Positions 7,201 to 10,390 of a stretch of DNA of 10,390 nucleotides are shown here, piece by piece. Origin of the DNA: Acidobacteriaceae bacterium (GTDB taxonomy: Bacteria > Acidobacteriota > Terriglobia > Terriglobales > Acidobacteriaceae); assembly GCA_003164255.1 (NCBI GenBank), contig PLST01000341.1:1-10390 (forward strand). The letters are read 5' to 3'. Numbering within the stretch: the stretch's first letter is position 1; every line of letters begins with the position of its first letter. A program made the translations under genes and the position numbers. The notes under the pieces are model-generated. The model was not told the origin of the DNA and made no database searches. It was given only the letters and a program-made list of their open reading frames with translations.

Positions 7201-10200
7201 TCAGAACGTATGCTTCTGGTTCCACGTCAGGGTCCACAGCACCAGCAGCTGGGTCGTGTCCAGATCAACGTTCGTCACGCTGTTGTGGTTCTGGTTGTAA
7301 CTACCCTGTGCCGAAAGCGTACTGAACTTCAAATGCCCCGGCATCGTCCACGAGAGTTGTCCGCCGTACTGGCCCGTAAATGTGTTCGTCGTTGCTGTAC
7401 CGCCCGTCAGCACCGTCATCGACTGCGTCAGCGTCACCAGCGGAGAAACCTGCACTCCCGGCCGCTTCCACGTGAATGCCGGCTGCACATTGATCGTGTA
7501 ATTGCGCGAGTCGCCCACCGTCGCTCCGGCCGCCGCCACCCAGTTCACATTGCCCTGCGTGTTCAGCTGGAAGAAGCTCTTGCCCGCCAGGCTTGCGCCG
7601 CCGTTGATGCTCGACGTAATCGTGTCCGCGCTCGTCATGTAGTTGTTCCTGCTCCAGTCGCGCGTCCCTCCCGCCGTCAGTGAAACTGTGCCGATGGTGT
7701 GCGTCAGGTTGATACCGCCGTAAAGATCGCGAAGGCTCTGCGCGCCGGTCACCGACGGCGGCATGCCCACCAACGCGGCGGGAATCGTGCCCGTTCCCGT
7801 ATACGACTGGCGCGCCTCCAACGAGAGATTGGTCTTCACGCCCAGTCCCTTGCTCCACGTCTCGTCAAAGCTGTTCATCTCGAGCTCCGCGCTCGTCGTC
7901 GGATGCACATTGTTGTCGAGCAGCGTATAGGTCATTCCCAGGGTCCCCGCGCGCGTCTTGTCCGTGATCGATGCATCCACACCGCGAACATTCGGCTGGC
8001 TCGACTGCGTAAGGCTTGGATTGGCCGGCGTGCCGAAGTTCCCGCTCACATCACGATAGTCGCCGCTCACATTGGCCTTGCCCGCCTGGCCCGCAATCGC
8101 ACTTCGCCACGCGCGGCCGAATTGTCGCTTTGAAGTCGGATCGCTCAGGTTCGCGTTCAAGTAGCTGATCGCGTATTCCGAGGTCCACAACCAGTTCTTG
8201 CCCAGGTGCAACTTCAACAGCGCGCCGGTTGCATCGCCCGCCGACACCGGTGCAACCGGATTAGGCAGAATAATCGGATTGCCCATCGAATCGTAGCCAA
8301 CCGTTGTCGGCGCCCCGGTGTCTTTCGCGTTCAGCCACATGCCGCGCAGCTCCGCCCACTTGGGCAGAGGCGCCTGGTAGCTCGCTCCCTCAATCTGTTG
8401 ATGGAAGTTGATTCCCGAACCACCGCCAAGTGCGGTGTCGTCTGTATTCACAAATCCCCCCAGCGTCCCGGCCGGTGTCTTCAGCATCAACTCCGCACCC
8501 TGCCGCGGCGTCGCCGCTGTCACATACTGCGCATCGGTATAGAGTGAAGGGCTCACCGTGCCGAAGCGGAAGTTCATGCCCCACCCTCCCTGCTTCTTTC
8601 CGGCCTGCAGCACATAGTCGCTGAACTGCGCGTGGCTGGTGCGCATCTGCGGCGGATTCAACGTTGAATTGAGCGTCCCGCTTCCGTTCGCCTCCAGGTG
8701 CCAACCGTTCTTTTCATACGTCACATGCTCGGCCGCTGACACCGTGTTCGTGTCAGGTGGATTCGATCCGGAAACCCACTGCGTATTCACGCCGATCTGG
8801 CCATCGAGCGACGGCCGCGGGCCTTTCTTTGTCTCCGCGCTCTGCGCAGATGCCGCAGCTTTGGGCGGTGTATTCACTGCACCCTGATTGGTCGCCCCGC
8901 CTTGAGTAGTAGCTCCCGCCTGGCTCTTTGCTCCGGCCGCTCCCGCCGTCTGCCCTTGCTGCGCCGCTGCAATCGTTGCCGGCGTAGGCATCGTGCCCGC
9001 CACCTGCGCAGGCGGAGCCTCGGCATCGGTTCCCGGCTGCAGTGCCGGCGTTGAGGGTTGTTGCGCAGCCGGCGTGTTACTCGCAACTTGAGGAGCATTC
9101 ACCGTAAATTTCCACGTCGTCGCATCGCTGCCCACGCTCAGATTCACCGTGTGGTCGCCGCCCGTCAGCGCCAACGGCGGCGTAAACGTCACCTTCTGTT
9201 CCGTCACCTGCGCCAGCGTGGTAATGTCCACGTCGTCCACCATCAGGCTTACGTCTGCGGGATTCACCGGCGTCGAGAAATTCACAGTGATCTGCGGCTG
9301 CAACTGAATCGTTGTGCTGTTCGGCGCTGGTGTCTCGCTGCCGATCTCGCTCGTCAAGTCCGGCGGGCCCGGCATCAGCAGCGCCAGCCCGACAGGCTCT
9401 TTCAGCGACGCCAGCAGAATCGTCTTCTGCGTCTTCACTCCTGATTGCGGGCCCGGCCCCGGTTGCGCAATAAAATTCTGAACAGGTCCCGCAAACAGTA
9501 ACTGCCCCGTCGCTGAAATCGCGTCAACCTGCCAGTAGTAGGTCATCCCCATCAGCAGTTTGTTCTCCACGGCACGCAGGTCGAGCTTCGCGTCCTTCGT
9601 CATGTATTGCCGCACAATCTGCGTGCCCGCAAAGTCGTGGCTGATGGTTACGAAATAGAATTCGCTCTGCGCTCCCGGCATCCACTGCAGCTGCATGTGG
9701 CCTTGCGGCGTGCGTCCAGGCCGTGGTTGCATCAGGCCCAATTCGTCTTCTCCCACACGCGTAATCGCTCGCAATGGCAGAGCCTTGCGTGCCACCCCGT
9801 TTGAGTCAATGGCACGCACCGTCCAGTAAAGTTGCCCCACCGGCAATTCCTTCCAAACTTCCGCCGGCACATCCCAGCGATTGTCCTCGACGTCAAACCA
9901 CCTACCGATCGTGCTCAAATACGGCTGGTCGGTAAAGCCCACTTCGTACTTCTCCGCCCCCGGCACCGGAGCCCACTTGAGCGATGGCGGATTCGCGACC
10001 GTAAACGCGCTTCCATACGCGGGCCACAACAACTGTTCCAGCCGCCAGTCTCCCGGATTCACAACCACCGTAATCGGCACGCTCGCCAGTTGGTTCGGCT
10101 CCACCATCCGCAACTGCAGTCTGTGCCGGCCCAGCAGCGACGTCGGCAGCGACTGGTGCGTCGTGATCGTGGTGCTCGTCCCGCCCACGAGCGATGCCGA

Positions 10201-10390
10201 GAATTGTTCCACCACATTGCCATCCCACACCCACTGGCCGATCACGGTGCCCGTTCCTGAACCGGCCAGGATCGCGTCCGCATACAACTCCTGGTTGCGC
10301 ATCACCACCGTTCCGCTGCGTGGATGCATCAGGCTCAGGTTCACCACGCTCAGCGGCGCGCCCAGCGAACTTGCAACTGCAACGCGCACC
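7201..10390 (-). CDS. Ig/FnIII-module protein with C-terminal outer-membrane beta-barrel (5' partial)
   Basis: The 1062 visible codons end at TGA (7201-7203). The frame is open to the window edge, and the edge GTG (10387-10389) has no visible ribosome binding site and no signal peptide after it, so the true start lies outside. Numbering from that edge codon, residues ~1-111 look Ig-like (GQWVWDG, then HRLQLRMVEPNQ). Residues ~112-215 and ~216-310 look FnIII-like, each with a core W near the start and a late Tyr motif (LYWTVRAIDSNG; MTYYWQVDAIS). Residues ~360-430 look like another Ig-like domain. Residues ~434-525 are an Ala/Gln/Thr/Pro/Gly linker. Residues ~526-1062 are alternating amphipathic strands with turns, ending WTLTWNQKHTF. 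The final Phe with alternating hydrophobic residues is the usual outer-membrane barrel C-terminal signature. No cysteine is visible. The likely role is an outer-membrane protein displaying or anchoring adhesive domains. No catalytic motif or TonB plug was recognised. It is the first visible gene of the operon, 10 nt before the next. The barrel assignment is inferred from pattern only. Confidence 0.85.
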   Translation of the reverse strand, partial: VRVAVASSLGAPLSVVNLSLMHPRSGTVVMRNQELYADAILAGSGTGTVIGQWVWDGNVVEQFSASLVGGTSTTITTHQSLPTSLLGRHRLQLRMVEPNQLASVPITVVVNPGDWRLEQLLWPAYGSAFTVANPPSLKWAPVPGAEKYEVGFTDQPYLSTIGRWFDVEDNRWDVPAEVWKELPVGQLYWTVRAIDSNGVARKALPLRAITRVGEDELGLMQPRPGRTPQGHMQLQWMPGAQSEFYFVTISHDFAGTQIVRQYMTKDAKLDLRAVENKLLMGMTYYWQVDAISATGQLLFAGPVQNFIAQPGPGPQSGVKTQKTILLASLKEPVGLALLMPGPPDLTSEIGSETPAPNSTTIQLQPQITVNFSTPVNPADVSLMVDDVDITTLAQVTEQKVTFTPPLALTGGDHTVNLSVGSDATTWKFTVNAPQVASNTPAAQQPSTPALQPGTDAEAPPAQVAGTMPTPATIAAAQQGQTAGAAGAKSQAGATTQGGATNQGAVNTPPKAAASAQSAETKKGPRPSLDGQIGVNTQWVSGSNPPDTNTVSAAEHVTYEKNGWHLEANGSGTLNSTLNPPQMRTSHAQFSDYVLQAGKKQGGWGMNFRFGTVSPSLYTDAQYVTAATPRQGAELMLKTPAGTLGGFVNTDDTALGGGSGINFHQQIEGASYQAPLPKWAELRGMWLNAKDTGAPTTVGYDSMGNPIILPNPVAPVSAGDATGALLKLHLGKNWLWTSEYAISYLNANLSDPTSKRQFGRAWRSAIAGQAGKANVSGDYRDVSGNFGTPANPSLTQSSQPNVRGVDASITDKTRAGTLGMTYTLLDNNVHPTTSAELEMNSFDETWSKGLGVKTNLSLEARQSYTGTGTIPAALVGMPPSVTGAQSLRDLYGGINLTHTIGTVSLTAGGTRDWSRNNYMTSADTITSSINGGASLAGKSFFQLNTQGNVNWVAAAGATVGDSRNYTINVQPAFTWKRPGVQVSPLVTLTQSMTVLTGGTATTNTFTGQYGGQLSWTMPGHLKFSTLSAQGSYNQNHNSVTNVDLDTTQLLVLWTLTWNQKHTF
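8815..9093 (-). repeat. Low-complexity Ala/Gln/Thr/Pro linker in the barrel gene
   Basis: Residues ~433-525 of the visible barrel protein are dominated by Ala, Gln, Thr, Pro and Gly, with near-repeats such as AGATTQGGATNQGA. The segment separates the Ig/FnIII half from the C-terminal barrel and probably acts as a flexible spacer between soluble modules and the membrane-embedded part. It ends with a basic patch (KKGPRPS) just before the first predicted strand. Confidence 0.7.
9460..10056 (-). repeat. Two FnIII-like modules in the barrel gene
   Basis: Residues ~112-215 and ~216-310 of the visible protein each contain a Pro-rich opening (WPAYGSAF; MQPRPGRTPQG), a strand with a core Trp (LKWAPVPGAEKYEVGF; LQWMPGAQSEFYFVTI) and a late motif (LPVGQLYWTVRAID; LLMGMTYYWQVDAIS). 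The repeated pattern fits FnIII-like beta-sandwiches, diverged from the canonical family. The FnIII modules of the third gene are closer to the consensus. Confidence 0.6.

Noticed and set aside
10387..10389. GTG as the true start of the barrel gene
   Set aside because: The codon sits at the edge, no upstream sequence can be inspected, and what follows is a folded Ig-like segment and not a signal peptide. An outer-membrane protein should have one, so the gene most likely starts beyond the window.
1..10390. Contractile injection system or polymorphic toxin locus
   Set aside because: Large beta-sandwich proteins can accompany such systems, but no sheath, baseplate, tube, ATPase, toxin or immunity gene is visible here. 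Without the flanks the idea is unsupported.
1..10390. tRNA, rRNA, CRISPR, insertion sequence or attachment site
   Set aside because: No cloverleaf, direct-repeat array, transposase or terminal inverted repeats were noticed. Practically every base is inside one of the three coding frames.

Overview
The window is about 60% GC and almost entirely coding on the minus strand. It holds three large genes that read leftward with very short gaps. Gene A (7201-10390) is cut at its 5' end by the right edge. Gene B (1407-7190) is complete and encodes 1927 residues. Gene C (1-1391) is cut at its 3' end by the left edge and has no stop inside the window. The gaps are 10 nt (A to B) and 15 nt (B to C), so the genes are very probably one operon whose promoter lies beyond the right edge and whose terminator lies beyond the left edge. 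I see no RNA gene, mobile element, CRISPR array or terminator.

The protein style suggests a didermic soil bacterium, most likely Acidobacteriota: IPT/TIG-like repeats, Ala/Gln/Thr/Pro linkers, large signal-peptide proteins and a C-terminal-Phe beta-barrel. This is inferred from protein character only, because no marker gene is present.

Gene A: an N-terminal Ig-like domain, two fibronectin-III-like domains, another Ig-like domain and a low-complexity linker lead into a roughly 540-residue C-terminal region. That region looks like an outer-membrane beta-barrel ending in Phe. Gene B: a signal peptide, three IPT/TIG-like repeats, an unassigned module, a PKD-like domain with a WGDGT motif, a CxxC-bearing Ig-like segment and about 850 residues of beta-rich sequence I cannot assign to a known family. 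Gene C: a signal peptide, a divergent FnIII-like module with an insertion, and at least three more FnIII modules up to the window edge.

Reading them together (inference): the three proteins are likely co-expressed and exported. A would be an outer-membrane anchor carrying adhesive modules, B a giant secreted or surface protein, and C a secreted FnIII protein. No enzyme, secretion apparatus or regulator is visible, so the function is open. The set is a reasonable candidate for an undescribed cell-surface assembly. The most interesting parts are the unassigned C-terminal half of B and two lower-GC, codon-discordant islands inside it.
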